Both the position numbers and the translations under genes were made by a program. From assembly GCA_017883205.1 (NCBI GenBank), contig JADGNZ010000001.1, forward strand, positions 124,001 to 188,000: DNA of 64,000 bases. The letters run 5' to 3'. A model generated the notes under the pieces. It did not search any database. It was not told the DNA's origin and saw only the letters and a list, made by a program, of their open reading frames with translations. This document shows positions 17,417-27,773 of the stretch, one piece after another. How positions within the stretch are numbered: the stretch's first letter is position 1; every line of letters starts with the position of its first letter. The DNA comes from Thermoanaerobaculia bacterium. Lineage in GTDB: Bacteria; Acidobacteriota; Thermoanaerobaculia; Gp7-AA8.

Positions 17417-20400
17417 ATGAATCAAATGACGAACACCTTCTTCGAAAAGCCAATCCAGAACTCGCCCTACGAGTACCCGAAGAAGCATTGGGAGCTTGAC
17501 GAGACTGGGCAGCCGACCAACGCGCTGATCGAGAGGCGGCGCCCTGCGCAGTTCATCACGCCGATTCCGAAGGCGAAAAAGCGCAAGAAGGAACAGCGGG
17601 ACATTGTCTTCAATGAAGGCAAGGGCCTTTCGACCGAGAAGCAGCAGTACGACCCGACGTCACCGTTCATCAACGAGCTGCGCGTGCAGATCGAGCGCTG
17701 GCGCGCACTGCCGAATCCCAACCAATGGAACGTCACGCCGGAGACGGCTCGGCTTCTTCAGCACTGGCGGCATCATCCGTTCAACGATGTCCGGCCGTTC
17801 TTCTGTCAGATCGAAGCGGTGGAAACGGCGATCTGGCTGGCCGAAGTTGCGCCGAAAGTCAAAGAAGGCCGAAGGTTCCTCCAGCACATCGAGGATGCGA
17901 ACAGCGGCGCGAATCCCGGTCTCTCGCGTATGGCACTCAAACTCGCCACCGGCGCCGGCAAGACCACGGTGATGGCCATGCTCATCGCCTGGCAGACGGT
18001 CAACGCGGTGCGGCGTCCGAACAGCAGGCACTTCACGCGGGGCTTTCTGGTCGTGGCGCCGGGGTTGACGATCAAGGATCGTCTGCAGGTGCTGTTGCCC
18101 AACGACGCGAACAGCTACTACCGAAGCCGCGAGCTCGTTCCGACAGACATGCTCGCGGATCTCGAACGCGCGAAGATCGTCATCACCAACTATCACGCGT
18201 TCAAGCTTCGCGAGACGATCGAGATCTCGAAGACAGGGCGACGGCTCGTCGAGGGTCGGACTGGCCCTGCGATGAAGACGCTGGAAACCGAAGGCCAGAT
18301 GCTCCAGCGCGTCATGCCGGAGCTGATGGCCATGAAGAGCGTCATGGCCATCAACGACGAAGCGCATCACTGCTATCGCGCGAAGCCGGCCAGCGAAGAA
18401 GAAGAGGAGCTGAAGGGCGACGAGAGGCAGGAGGCTGAGCGCAACAAGGAAGCAGCACGGCTCTGGATCTCCGGACTCGAAGCAGTGCAGCGCAGGATCG
18501 GCTCACTCCCGGTCATCGACCTCTCAGCCACTCCGTTCTTTCTCAGCGGTTCCGGTTACGCCGAGGGAACGCTCTTCCCCTGGACGATGAGCGACTTCTC
18601 GTTGATGGATGCCATCGAATGCGGCATCGTGAAACTGCCGCGCGTACCGGTGTCCGACAACATCCCCGGTGAAGAGTCTCCGGTCTTCCGCAATCTCTGG
18701 GAAAACATCCGCGCCGATATGCCGAAGAAGGGGCGAGGCAAGGCGGCGCGTCTCGATCCACTCGCGCTGCCGGTAAAGCTCCAGACCGCCCTCGAAGCGC
18801 TCTACGGCCATTACGAAAAGACCTTCAACCTCTGGAAGGATGCCGGCGTCGTCGTGCCTCCCTGTTTCATCGTCGTCTGCAATAACACATCGACCTCGAA
18901 GCTGGTCTACGACTTCATCTCCGGGTTCGACTATCCCGCCGATGAGAACGGCGTGACGCAGCCGCCGTGGCAGGGTAAGTTCCGGCTCTTCACCAACTAC
19001 AGCGAGCACGGCGATCGTCTCTCACGCCCACGAACGCTGCTCATCGACAGCGAGCAGCTCGAATCGGGCGAAGCGCTCGAGGACAACTTCCGAGCGATGG
19101 CGGAGGCCGAGATCGAAACCTTCCGCTACGAGATGCGCCAGCGTACCGGCGATCAGCGCGCAGCAGAAAACCTCACCGACCAGGAGCTTCTCCGCGAGGT
19201 GATGAACACCGTAGGCAAGCCCGGACGCCTCGGCGAGTCGATCCGCTGCGTCGTCTCCGTTGCCATGCTCACCGAGGGTTGGGATGCGAACACGGTCACG
19301 CACATCCTCGGTGTCCGCGCCTTCGGTACCCAGCTCCTCTGCGAGCAGGTCATCGGCCGCGCGTTGCGGCGTCAGTCGTATGAGCTCAATGCCGACAACC
19401 TCTTCAACGTCGAATACGCCGACATCCTCGGTATCCCCTTCGACTTCAACGCCAAGCCAGTCGTCGCGCCGCCGCAACAGCCGCGAGAAACGATTCACGT
19501 CAAAGCGATCAGTCCGGAGCGCGACGCCTGCGAGATCCGCTTCCCCCGCGTCGAGGGTTATCGCGTCGAGCTGCCGGAAGAGCGGCTCACGGCGAAGTTC
19601 GACGACGACTCCACCTTCGTGTTGACTCCCGACCTGCTCGGGGCTACGCACACGCGCAACGAAGGAATCATCGGCGAAGGCATCGATCTCACTCTCGAGC
19701 ACACTGCCGACACCCGCCAGTCGACGATCCTCTTCAAGTTGACGCAGAAACTTCTCTACGACAAATGGCGCGATCCCGATGGCGAGCCGAAGCTGCACCT
19801 CTTCGGACAGCTCAAGGCCATCACCCGCCAGTGGCTCGATCATCACCTCGTTTGCAAAGGCGACACGTATCCTGCCCAGATCCTCTATCCGTCGTTTGCC
19901 GACATCGCCTGCGAGCGCATCACCCGCGCCATCGTCTCCAGTCTCGAAGGACAGCGTCCGATCAAAGCCGTCCTCGATCCCTACAACCCATCCGGCTCCA
20001 CGCGCTACGTCAGCTTCAACACCTCGAAGCTCGACCGCTGGCAGACGCGTCCCGACAAGTGCCACGTCAACTGGTGCATCCTCGACAGCGATTGGGAGGC
20101 TGAGCTTTGCCGTGTGGTCGAGTCCCACCCGCGCGTGCGCGCCTACGTGAAGAACCACAGCCTCGGCTTCGAAGTCCCGTATCGCTACGCCTCCGAGTCG
20201 CGCAAGTACCGTCCCGACTTCATCGTCCTGGTCGACGACGGCCACGGCGACGACGATCTGCTGCATCTCGTCGTCGAGATCAAAGGCTACCGCGGCGAAG
20301 ACGCCAAAGAAAAAAAGTCGACGATGGACACCTACTGGGTCCCCGGCGTCAACAACCTCGGCGGCTACGGACGGTGGGCCTTCGCGGAGTTCGTCGATGT

Positions 20401-20485
20401 GTGGGACATGCAACTGGATTTTGCAAACCGAGTGGAGACAGAGTTCGAGAAAATGCTCGATCGCGTCGTCAAGGTGGCCCCCTGA
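17417..20485 (+). CDS. Type III-like restriction enzyme, SF2 helicase plus nuclease
   Basis: This is a DEAD/DEAH translocase-nuclease of about 1022 residues, the Res-like partner of the downstream methyltransferase. Walker A GAGKT is at about 179-183, DEAH at 314-317, motif III LSAT shortly after, and motif VI QVIGRALRR at about 644-652. A C-terminal PD-(D/E)xK nuclease core follows: RPDF with Asp about 934, and EIK with Glu about 954 and Lys 956. The long upstream extension from 17054 overlaps the divergent tautomerase gene, so ATG 17417 or 17426 is preferred. It resembles restriction enzymes annotated as the BPTD_3080 family (from memory). The 855-base gap before its methyltransferase is unusual. 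Confidence 0.9.
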   Translation: MNQMTNTFFEKPIQNSPYEYPKKHWELDETGQPTNALIERRRPAQFITPIPKAKKRKKEQRDIVFNEGKGLSTEKQQYDPTSPFINELRVQIERWRALPNPNQWNVTPETARLLQHWRHHPFNDVRPFFCQIEAVETAIWLAEVAPKVKEGRRFLQHIEDANSGANPGLSRMALKLATGAGKTTVMAMLIAWQTVNAVRRPNSRHFTRGFLVVAPGLTIKDRLQVLLPNDANSYYRSRELVPTDMLADLERAKIVITNYHAFKLRETIEISKTGRRLVEGRTGPAMKTLETEGQMLQRVMPELMAMKSVMAINDEAHHCYRAKPASEEEEELKGDERQEAERNKEAARLWISGLEAVQRRIGSLPVIDLSATPFFLSGSGYAEGTLFPWTMSDFSLMDAIECGIVKLPRVPVSDNIPGEESPVFRNLWENIRADMPKKGRGKAARLDPLALPVKLQTALEALYGHYEKTFNLWKDAGVVVPPCFIVVCNNTSTSKLVYDFISGFDYPADENGVTQPPWQGKFRLFTNYSEHGDRLSRPRTLLIDSEQLESGEALEDNFRAMAEAEIETFRYEMRQRTGDQRAAENLTDQELLREVMNTVGKPGRLGESIRCVVSVAMLTEGWDANTVTHILGVRAFGTQLLCEQVIGRALRRQSYELNADNLFNVEYADILGIPFDFNAKPVVAPPQQPRETIHVKAISPERDACEIRFPRVEGYRVELPEERLTAKFDDDSTFVLTPDLLGATHTRNEGIIGEGIDLTLEHTADTRQSTILFKLTQKLLYDKWRDPDGEPKLHLFGQLKAITRQWLDHHLVCKGDTYPAQILYPSFADIACERITRAIVSSLEGQRPIKAVLDPYNPSGSTRYVSFNTSKLDRWQTRPDKCHVNWCILDSDWEAELCRVVESHPRVRAYVKNHSLGFEVPYRYASESRKYRPDFIVLVDDGHGDDDLLHLVVEIKGYRGEDAKEKKSTMDTYWVPGVNNLGGYGRWAFAEFVDVWDMQLDFANRVETEFEKMLDRVVKVAP

Positions 20486-21340
20486 TGCAGCAAGTCATCA
20501 CAAGGCATCGTGAGCCCGCCGAAGGCGGAACGCCGGCGTCCCGCCGGCTGGCCCGGCGGCGTCTCGCCGCCGCGCGTGCGGACGAATCGAACGCATCAGA
20601 GCGACGGCCCGCGCCGCTGTCATTCCGAGAGGGCGGGGCGGTGGGTGGGCGAGGAATCCCCCGCCTACGTCAGCAGGATCGAGACCTCGCGACGAGAAGA
20701 TTGTCTCCACGCTCCGGAGACAATTGTCAGAAAGGGCTCAGAAAGGTCAAAGGGCTCACGAAGCATCGCGGCAAAGGGGCCACAAAGGGGCCACAAAGGG
20801 GCCACAAAGGGGCCAAAGGGGCCATGTTCCCAAAGGGAATGCCACAGAAATGACTCATATGGCCCAGGACCCAACCGCGAAATGCCTAGCCGAAGACAAC
20901 CGGACATCGGATGCCGGATTCGGACATCGTGTCCGGATAGGAGGCACATGAAGTAGAAATGAGCCACATATGAGCCATATGAGCCATCCCATGAACCGAT
21001 ATGGGACAGATTTGAGACATATGGGACATTCGGACAGCTAGCGATGAACCCGTCACAAACCCGCCAAACCCACCGCCGAGAGGTGAAGAGTGAGAGGTGA
21101 AGCTGACAGCAGAGGTACTCATGAACGGGTCAAACGGCTCAGCCAACGGGTCTCTCGGAAAGGGCTCACGAACGGCTCGCAAAGGGGTCAAACGGCTCAC
21201 GAAGCATCGCCGCAAAGGGGACACAAAGGGGACATGAGGCGGGCGAAGGCAGGCAAACGATCGCCGGAAATGACCTACGAATGACCCATATGACTCACGA
21301 CCCGGAGAGTGGCGACCGCACGAGAAGGTAAACCGAACCG
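20486..21340. repeat. Repeat-rich spacer between restriction and methylase genes
   Basis: No gene is supported in these 855 bases. Visible structure, in order: a GC-rich inverted-repeat segment (20520-20570); a GTCATTCCGAG...GAGGAATC stretch (20619-20660) like a repeat seen in many bacteria; a hairpin ATTGTCTCC/GGAGACAAT (20700-20724). After these come four consecutive GGGGCCACAAA-type 12-mers (20774-20824), a run of ATATGAGCC/ATATGGGAC words (20960-21030), and a second diverged copy of the 20745-20800 segment at 21185-21237. It looks like a decayed or slippage-expanded insertion. Confidence 0.65.
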
Positions 21341-24154
21341 ATGGCTACTAGAAAACCAAAGACCCTCAAACAGGTCGAAGCGCTCAAGCATGATGACGCT
21401 TCGCGGAAGAACATCCCGACGGCGGAGTATCAGTCGCTCATCGAGAAGGAAGATCAGAGTCCGGTTCAGGTGGCGTACGAGCGGCGCAACCGCGACCTCG
21501 ATCCCCAGCTCGTCTGGCGGGGGAAGGATGAGCAGGACTGGTCGGATCTCGTCGTTCCGGCGCCGCCGCTCTACATTCAGGAGAAGGTCCATCCGAAGGT
21601 GCTGATCGACGATCTCCTGCGCCACAGCAGCGAGAGCGAGTCGAAACAGGCAGGCGCGAACTTCGACCTCTTCGCCGACTTCAACGGCCTTCCCAGCCCC
21701 GAGGCGAAGACGGAGTTCTACCAGCACGATCAGAACTGGTCGAACCGGATGATCCTCGGCGACTCCCTGCAGGTGATGGCCAGCCTCGCCGAGCGCGAGG
21801 GGCTGCGTGGCAAGGTGCAGTGCATCTACTTCGACCCACCGTATGGGATCAAGTTCAACTCGAATTTTCAGTGGTCGACCACGAATCGGGACGTGAAGGA
21901 TGGGAACACAGATCACATCACGCGCGAACCGGAGCAGGTGAAAGCATTTCGTGACACGTGGAGAGATGGAATCCATTCATACCTGACCTACCTACGGGAC
22001 CGGTTGGTTGCTGCGCGAGATTTGTTGTCGGATCAAGGCTCAATCTTTGTACAGATCGGTGACGAGAACGTTCATAGAGTTCGTTCGCTGATGGACGAAG
22101 TTTTCGGTGACTCCAACTTTGTGTCGCTGATCAGCTTCAGCAAGACGACGGGCCTTGAAAGTGCCGACAGCGTCGCGGGTGCTTTTGATTACCTTATCTG
22201 GTTTGCGCGCGATTACTCGCTGATAAAATATCGACCGCTCGTTCAATCGCGAAGCACTGCTTCCGCTGATCGCTTCCGATCATTGCAAATGATCGACGGT
22301 ACGACGAAGCCAGCGACGGACCCGATGATCGAAGAACTTACAAAACGAGATCAGTGGTTCCGCTTATTTTCCGATGCAGACCTGACAAAACCTGGCCCTG
22401 GTGCGAAGTATGACTTCGAGTTTCGAGGCAAGACGTTTGTTTCCGGTGAACGATGGTGGGGGACTCAGAAACCTAGCCTAGAACGAGTAGCGAAAGCGCA
22501 TCGACTTTTCGTTACCGGCAATAGCAAACTGAGATTTGTTCGTGTAGAAAACGATGCCTCTGGCCAGGGTCTAACCAACAATTGGTCGGATATTGGTGGC
22601 GCGGTCCAAAGTAGAACCGACCCAAAGATCTACGTGGTGCAGACGGGAACAGCCGTTATTCAGCGCTGCTTACTCTTGACGACGGATCCAGGCGATCTGG
22701 TTCTCGACCCAACCTGCGGCTCCGGTACAACTGCAACCGTCGCCGAGCAATGGGGCCGCCGTTGGATCACGATCGACACTTCGCGCGTCGCCCTCGCGCT
22801 CGCGCGGGCCCGGATCATGGGCGCGCGCTACCCGTACTACCACCTCGCTGACTCCCGCGACGGGCAGGTGAAGGAAGCGGAGGTCACGCGCACTGTTCCG
22901 TCGTCCCAGACGGTGCGCGGCAACATCCGCCAGGGCTTCGTCTACGAGCGCGTCCCGCACATCACCCTCAAGTCGATCGCCAACAACGCCGAGATCGACG
23001 TCATCTGGGAGAAGTGGCAGAAGACGCTCGAACCGCTGCGCGAACACCTCAACACCACGTTGAAGCAGCAATGGCAGGAGTGGGAGATCCCGCGCGACGC
23101 CGAGTCGAAGTGGTCCGATGCCGCGAAGAAGCTGCACACCGCCTGGTGGGATGCGCGCATCGCCCGCCAGAAGGAGATTGACGCCTCCATCGCCGCGAAG
23201 GCGGAGTTCGAATACCTCTACGACAAGCCGTACCAGGACAACAAGAAGGTCCGCGTTGCCGGCCCCTTCACCGTCGAGAGCCTCTCCCCCCACCGCGTCC
23301 TCGGCGTCGATGAGAACGACGAGCTGATCGACAGCATCGCCGACCGCAAGACCGGCTACGACGCCAAACGCGACTTCCCCGCCATGATCCTCGAAACCCT
23401 CCGCGTCGCCGGCGTCCAGCAGGCGCACAAAGAGGACAAGATCACCTTCGCCTCGCTCACCCCATGGCCGGGCGAGTACGTCTGCGCCGTCGGTCTTTAC
23501 CTTGAAGGAGGCGAGGGCGCCGGCAGCGAAAAGCGCGCCGCCATCTTCATCGGCCCCGAGTTCGGCACCGTCTCGAGACCCGACCTCGTCACCGCCGCCC
23601 GCGAAGCAGCCGACGCCGACTTCGACGTCCTCATCGCCTGCGCTTTCAACTACGAAGCGCACGCCACGGAACTGACCAAGATTGGCCGCGTCCCCGTCCT
23701 CAAAGCCCGCATGAACGCCGACCTCCACATGTCCGAGGACCTGAAGAACACGGGCAAGGGCAACCTCTTCGTCATCTTCGGAGAGCCCGACATCGATCTT
23801 CTCGAAGCGGAGAGCAACCAGATCCAGGTCAGGATCAACGGAGTGGACGTCTTCCACCCCAACACCGGCGAGATCCGCAGCGACGGCCCCGACGGCATCG
23901 CCTGCTGGTTCATCGACACCGACTACAACGAAGAAAGCTTCTTCGTCCGCCAAGCCTACTTCCTCGGCGCCAACGACCCCTACGGCGCGCTGAAGACAAC
24001 GCTGAAGGCGGAGATCAACGAAGAAGCCTGGTCCACGCTCCACAGCGCGACCTCACGTCCATTCGCGAAACCCGCCAACGGGCGGATCGCCGTAAAAGTG
24101 ATCAACCACCTCGGGGATGAGGTGATGAAGGTGTTCCGGGTTGGAGGGGCGTGA
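21341..24154 (+). CDS. Type III-like site-specific DNA methyltransferase (Mod)
   Basis: This is an AdoMet-dependent N-methyltransferase of about 937 residues. Motif IV DPPY at about 165-168 comes before motif I (DPTCGSGT, about 456-463). That order marks the beta-class amino-methyltransferases typical of type III Mod subunits, with target recognition lying between the two motifs. The bases between the motifs (about 21.88-22.70 kb) are clearly poorer in G+C and less codon-biased than both flanks. The C-terminal half is a large extra domain of unknown role. It pairs with the Res-like gene upstream; the stop overlaps the SIR2 start (TGATG). Confidence 0.9.
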   Translation: MATRKPKTLKQVEALKHDDASRKNIPTAEYQSLIEKEDQSPVQVAYERRNRDLDPQLVWRGKDEQDWSDLVVPAPPLYIQEKVHPKVLIDDLLRHSSESESKQAGANFDLFADFNGLPSPEAKTEFYQHDQNWSNRMILGDSLQVMASLAEREGLRGKVQCIYFDPPYGIKFNSNFQWSTTNRDVKDGNTDHITREPEQVKAFRDTWRDGIHSYLTYLRDRLVAARDLLSDQGSIFVQIGDENVHRVRSLMDEVFGDSNFVSLISFSKTTGLESADSVAGAFDYLIWFARDYSLIKYRPLVQSRSTASADRFRSLQMIDGTTKPATDPMIEELTKRDQWFRLFSDADLTKPGPGAKYDFEFRGKTFVSGERWWGTQKPSLERVAKAHRLFVTGNSKLRFVRVENDASGQGLTNNWSDIGGAVQSRTDPKIYVVQTGTAVIQRCLLLTTDPGDLVLDPTCGSGTTATVAEQWGRRWITIDTSRVALALARARIMGARYPYYHLADSRDGQVKEAEVTRTVPSSQTVRGNIRQGFVYERVPHITLKSIANNAEIDVIWEKWQKTLEPLREHLNTTLKQQWQEWEIPRDAESKWSDAAKKLHTAWWDARIARQKEIDASIAAKAEFEYLYDKPYQDNKKVRVAGPFTVESLSPHRVLGVDENDELIDSIADRKTGYDAKRDFPAMILETLRVAGVQQAHKEDKITFASLTPWPGEYVCAVGLYLEGGEGAGSEKRAAIFIGPEFGTVSRPDLVTAAREAADADFDVLIACAFNYEAHATELTKIGRVPVLKARMNADLHMSEDLKNTGKGNLFVIFGEPDIDLLEAESNQIQVRINGVDVFHPNTGEIRSDGPDGIACWFIDTDYNEESFFVRQAYFLGANDPYGALKTTLKAEINEEAWSTLHSATSRPFAKPANGRIAVKVINHLGDEVMKVFRVGGA

Positions 24155-25563
24155 TGGCCGAAGTGGCGCAGGACAGTTCCTCGGCGACATCAGACGTCAA
24201 CCTGATCAAGTCACGCGATGACCAAGCGCCTGTCGTGCTCGTAGCAGGGACTCGGCCATCAACATTTGCTGTCTCACCGGATTCGGGATGCTCTTGGTCC
24301 AAGCCTGGACAAGAACTCAGTCCGCAAAAACTCCGGCCTCGAATAGAACCGTGGCTGACAGCCCTGTCACAGTCGGAACATCTATCATTGCTTCTCGGAT
24401 CTGGCTTATCGCAAGCGGTGCATCAGTTGGCCACGGACTCGCCCATATCTTGGATGAGCCCCGTGAGCGTGGGCGAGTACAACGAGATCCTGAAAAAGGC
24501 TGCCGCCCAATCCGCGGACGCTGCCGGCCGCCCCCCAGGCAATCTTGAGGATCAGATTCGTGTCATTAACGAACTGGTGGCCGGTCTGCGCATTCTTGCG
24601 CTCGGCGACGAGTCCGTCACGGCCAAGCTTGAACATCTTGAGAAGTCGCTAACCACACTGCTCGGCAACTTTGCTCAGTCGATCCTATCGGGTGAAGCGG
24701 GTCTGAAGAGCGCCAAACAGGACAAGCGTGAGTTGGCGTTTAATTACCTCGTGAGCTTCCTGATGAGCTTTGCGAGCCGAACGGGAACACGAGATCGTTT
24801 GCACATCTTCACCACAAACTATGATCGAATAATCGAAGCCGGCGCGGAAGTCGCGGGTCTACATCTCTTAGACCGATTCTTAGGCTCCATCGCGCCAATC
24901 TTTCGCTCGTCCCGACTGGATATCGACATGCATTACAACCCGCCTGGAATCCGTGGCGAACCTCGTTATCTCGAAGGTGTGTCCCGATTCACGAAGCTTC
25001 ACGGGTCGGTAGATTGGCTAAGTGATGGGAGAGATATCAGGCGAATCGGCGTACCGTTCGGCGCGACTACGATCGAACCATTTCTTCAAGCTTCTGGGTT
25101 TAGCGGAGTGCCCGACGCAAAGCAGCTCATGATCTATCCGAATGCAACGAAAGACCGTGAGACGTCCGCCTATCCTTATGTGGATTTGTTCCGCGATCTC
25201 GCCGCCGCCGTTTGCCGACCGAATCACACGCTCGTCACCTTCGGGTACAGTTTTGGAGACGAGCACATTAATCGAGTGATTGAAGACATGCTCACGATAC
25301 CTTCGACACACTTGGTCGTGATTTCATACGACGATCCACTGAACCGAATCATTCAAACTTACAAGAGCTTGGGCCGGCACGCACAAATCAGTCTCTTCGT
25401 GGGGAGTCATGTAGGCGACCTGAAGACGTTGGTCGACTATTACCTTCCGAAACCTGCGATCGATCGAACGACATTTAGAATGGCGGAGCTGCTCAAAGCG
25501 CGCTGGTCGGCGGGAAATGCAACGCCGCCGGAAGTCGATCCCAAGGTATCTGAAGACTCATGA
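24154..25563 (+). CDS. SIR2-family NADase-like defence protein
   Basis: This 469-residue protein carries the SIR2 active-site blocks: GSGLS at about 82-86 (in place of GAG), TTNYD at 220-224, KLHGS with catalytic His at about 283, and GYSFGDEHI at about 364-372. SIR2 proteins paired with HerA form known antiphage systems in which NAD+ is destroyed on infection. Start: ATG 24154 overlaps the methyltransferase stop; the track GTG three bases earlier is less likely. It is coupled to HerA downstream by ATGA. G+C is lower than in the Res gene. The NADase role is inferred from motifs and partner. Confidence 0.88.
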   Translation: MAEVAQDSSSATSDVNLIKSRDDQAPVVLVAGTRPSTFAVSPDSGCSWSKPGQELSPQKLRPRIEPWLTALSQSEHLSLLLGSGLSQAVHQLATDSPISWMSPVSVGEYNEILKKAAAQSADAAGRPPGNLEDQIRVINELVAGLRILALGDESVTAKLEHLEKSLTTLLGNFAQSILSGEAGLKSAKQDKRELAFNYLVSFLMSFASRTGTRDRLHIFTTNYDRIIEAGAEVAGLHLLDRFLGSIAPIFRSSRLDIDMHYNPPGIRGEPRYLEGVSRFTKLHGSVDWLSDGRDIRRIGVPFGATTIEPFLQASGFSGVPDAKQLMIYPNATKDRETSAYPYVDLFRDLAAAVCRPNHTLVTFGYSFGDEHINRVIEDMLTIPSTHLVVISYDDPLNRIIQTYKSLGRHAQISLFVGSHVGDLKTLVDYYLPKPAIDRTTFRMAELLKARWSAGNATPPEVDPKVSEDS

Positions 25564-27773
25564 GCGAGACACCGTTTTCTCGCGCAGACGCGCTACGCAT
25601 TGGCACCGTCGACTTTGTGTCGCCGGATGAGTTGAAAGTGCTCCTCGACATTGAGGCGCCGGACGCCGTGGCGCTTAACGCGGGCGGCGCGAGGCCCTTC
25701 CCACGAGTCAACAGCTACCTGCTGATTCCAGTCGACGACGGTTATCTCGTAGGTCAGATTGAATGGCTGACAATCGAGCGTTCAGCGTTTCCTAAGCGTC
25801 GCGGCGTTCAGGACTTCGGGTTGATCGATCTGCCATATCCGCTTCGCAAACTTCGCCTGAATCCTCTAGGTACACTTCGAAAGGACCTTGGTGACATCGA
25901 CCGCTATATTTTCCGTCGGGGTGCTGATGCGCTACCTTCGGTTGGCGCGTCCGTTCTTCTGCCGACTGAGACCCAGCTCCGATCAATTGTAGAGTCCGGA
26001 CCCCGCCGGCGGGTTCGGATCGGCGCCAGCCCCCTGGCTGGGAACGCGGAGGTCGCAATCGACCCAGACAGGTTGTTCGGCAGACATTTGGCAGTTCTTG
26101 GGAACACCGGTAGTGGAAAGTCGTGCTCAGTCGCTGGGATCATCAGGTGGTCTCTTGAGCAGGCCAGGAGCCAGCACGTGTCGGGCGGTCGACCGAACGC
26201 GCGGTTCATCGTGCTAGATCCTAACGGTGAGTACTCCAGGGCATTCGCAGCGACGGACCAAGAAATTACGAGCAGAGTGTTCAAAGTCGGCGGAGAAGCT
26301 CCAGATTTGGCGCTCAAGGTTCCGCTATGGTTTTGGAACAGTTCTGAGTGGAGCTCATTCACGCAGGCGAGCGCAAAAACACAGAGGCCATTGTTGAGAC
26401 GCGCTCTACGGGAGGTTAAGGCAGGACGTTCGGGAGCCGACCTATCCGCAGAAGAGAGTAAGCTTCAGCTTCGCAGATACCTGTCGTCCGTACTGATCTC
26501 TCTCCGGCGTGAGATCGCTACCGGAGCTATCCGAACCGAGGAGAGCAAGGTTGGGTATAGGTTAAAAGCGATTCTGGAAGACTTGCGCGTGAAGGCCGCG
26601 GCGCACCCGGAGAGTAGCTTGAACGACTGCATTGAAGCAGTCAGGTCTGCCCACGACCACGCTTACCACACGTTCTCCAAGGGTGCTGAAGTAGTGGAGT
26701 ACTATCGCGCGTTCTCAGAAAAGCAGCTAGAAGATGTTGTCGGCAGTCTCTCAATTGCTGTATCCGAGTTGGGTGGGCTGATCTACCAAGAGGGCCCGGA
26801 TGAGGATGTCCCCGTGCCATTCAAGGGCGCGGATCTGGCTGACCACCTTCAGATGCTCGGTGAACAGGAGGGGGTCAGTCAGTTCACGGACTTCCTTGTC
26901 TCTCGAATCCGAACGTTCCTTTCGGACTCGAGGATCCGAGCGGTAGTCGCCGACGACGCGCTTACTATCGAAGGATGGCTCTCCCAGTATGTTGGCGAGG
27001 ACCAGGCGGCGGGCGGAGAGATCGCAATCCTCGATCTTTCGCTTGTGCCGTCCGAGGTAGTCCACGTAGTAACTGCAGTTGCCGCACGCATGATTTTTGA
27101 GGCACTTCAACGTTATCGAAGACTCCATGGCGTGACTCTCCCGACGGTACTCGTGATGGAAGAGGCACATGCATTTATCAAACGCTATCGTGACGACGCA
27201 GAGGAGTATGACGCCGCAAGAGTCTGTGCACAGACGTTCGAACGTATTGCGCGTGAGGGCCGAAAGTTTGGCTTGGGGCTGGTGCTGTCTTCCCAGAGAC
27301 CATCCGAACTCTCTGCTACAGTATTATCGCAATGCAACTCGTTCCTTCTTCATCGAATTAGTAACGACCGCGACCAAGAACTCGTCCAGCGGCTAGTACC
27401 TGATAATCTTCGGGGCCTGCTTCGCGAGCTTCCATCCCTTCCCGCGCAACACGCGATTCTTCTCGGCTGGGCTACGGAAGTGCCGGTGCTCGTAAGGATG
27501 GACGAGTTGCCAAAACACTTGCAGCCACGATCGGATGACCCAGATTTCTGGAATGTTTGGACAGCGCGGGACGACGCGGGCATTGAACTCTATCGCCCTG
27601 TCGAATGGAAGGCGGTGGCAGAAGATTGGGTGACTAGACAGAGCGGTACCGCGCCTGCGGACACCGTTGAGAATTCGGCGGAGGAGTTGGATGTCCCTGG
27701 CCAGTTCTCAGGAGAGTGGACGGAGGACGCCAGATTCGAACCAGACGATGACGACGACGATGTCGACTTCTAA
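25560..27773 (+). CDS. HerA/FtsK-like hexameric ATPase
   Basis: This is a 737-residue HerA-type translocase: an N-terminal HAS-barrel-like region, Walker A GNTGSGKS at about 181-188, and Walker B with MEEAH at about 533-537. SSQRPSEL then an arginine-rich segment (LLHRISNDRDQELVQRLVP) follow, and a very acidic tail of Asp residues closes the protein. It begins inside the SIR2 stop (ATGA), the arrangement of SIR2-HerA defence pairs, in which HerA assembles with SIR2 and controls it. It overlaps the next gene by 14 bases. Base composition is lower in G+C, like the SIR2 gene. Confidence 0.92.
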   Translation: MSETPFSRADALRIGTVDFVSPDELKVLLDIEAPDAVALNAGGARPFPRVNSYLLIPVDDGYLVGQIEWLTIERSAFPKRRGVQDFGLIDLPYPLRKLRLNPLGTLRKDLGDIDRYIFRRGADALPSVGASVLLPTETQLRSIVESGPRRRVRIGASPLAGNAEVAIDPDRLFGRHLAVLGNTGSGKSCSVAGIIRWSLEQARSQHVSGGRPNARFIVLDPNGEYSRAFAATDQEITSRVFKVGGEAPDLALKVPLWFWNSSEWSSFTQASAKTQRPLLRRALREVKAGRSGADLSAEESKLQLRRYLSSVLISLRREIATGAIRTEESKVGYRLKAILEDLRVKAAAHPESSLNDCIEAVRSAHDHAYHTFSKGAEVVEYYRAFSEKQLEDVVGSLSIAVSELGGLIYQEGPDEDVPVPFKGADLADHLQMLGEQEGVSQFTDFLVSRIRTFLSDSRIRAVVADDALTIEGWLSQYVGEDQAAGGEIAILDLSLVPSEVVHVVTAVAARMIFEALQRYRRLHGVTLPTVLVMEEAHAFIKRYRDDAEEYDAARVCAQTFERIAREGRKFGLGLVLSSQRPSELSATVLSQCNSFLLHRISNDRDQELVQRLVPDNLRGLLRELPSLPAQHAILLGWATEVPVLVRMDELPKHLQPRSDDPDFWNVWTARDDAGIELYRPVEWKAVAEDWVTRQSGTAPADTVENSAEELDVPGQFSGEWTEDARFEPDDDDDDVDF

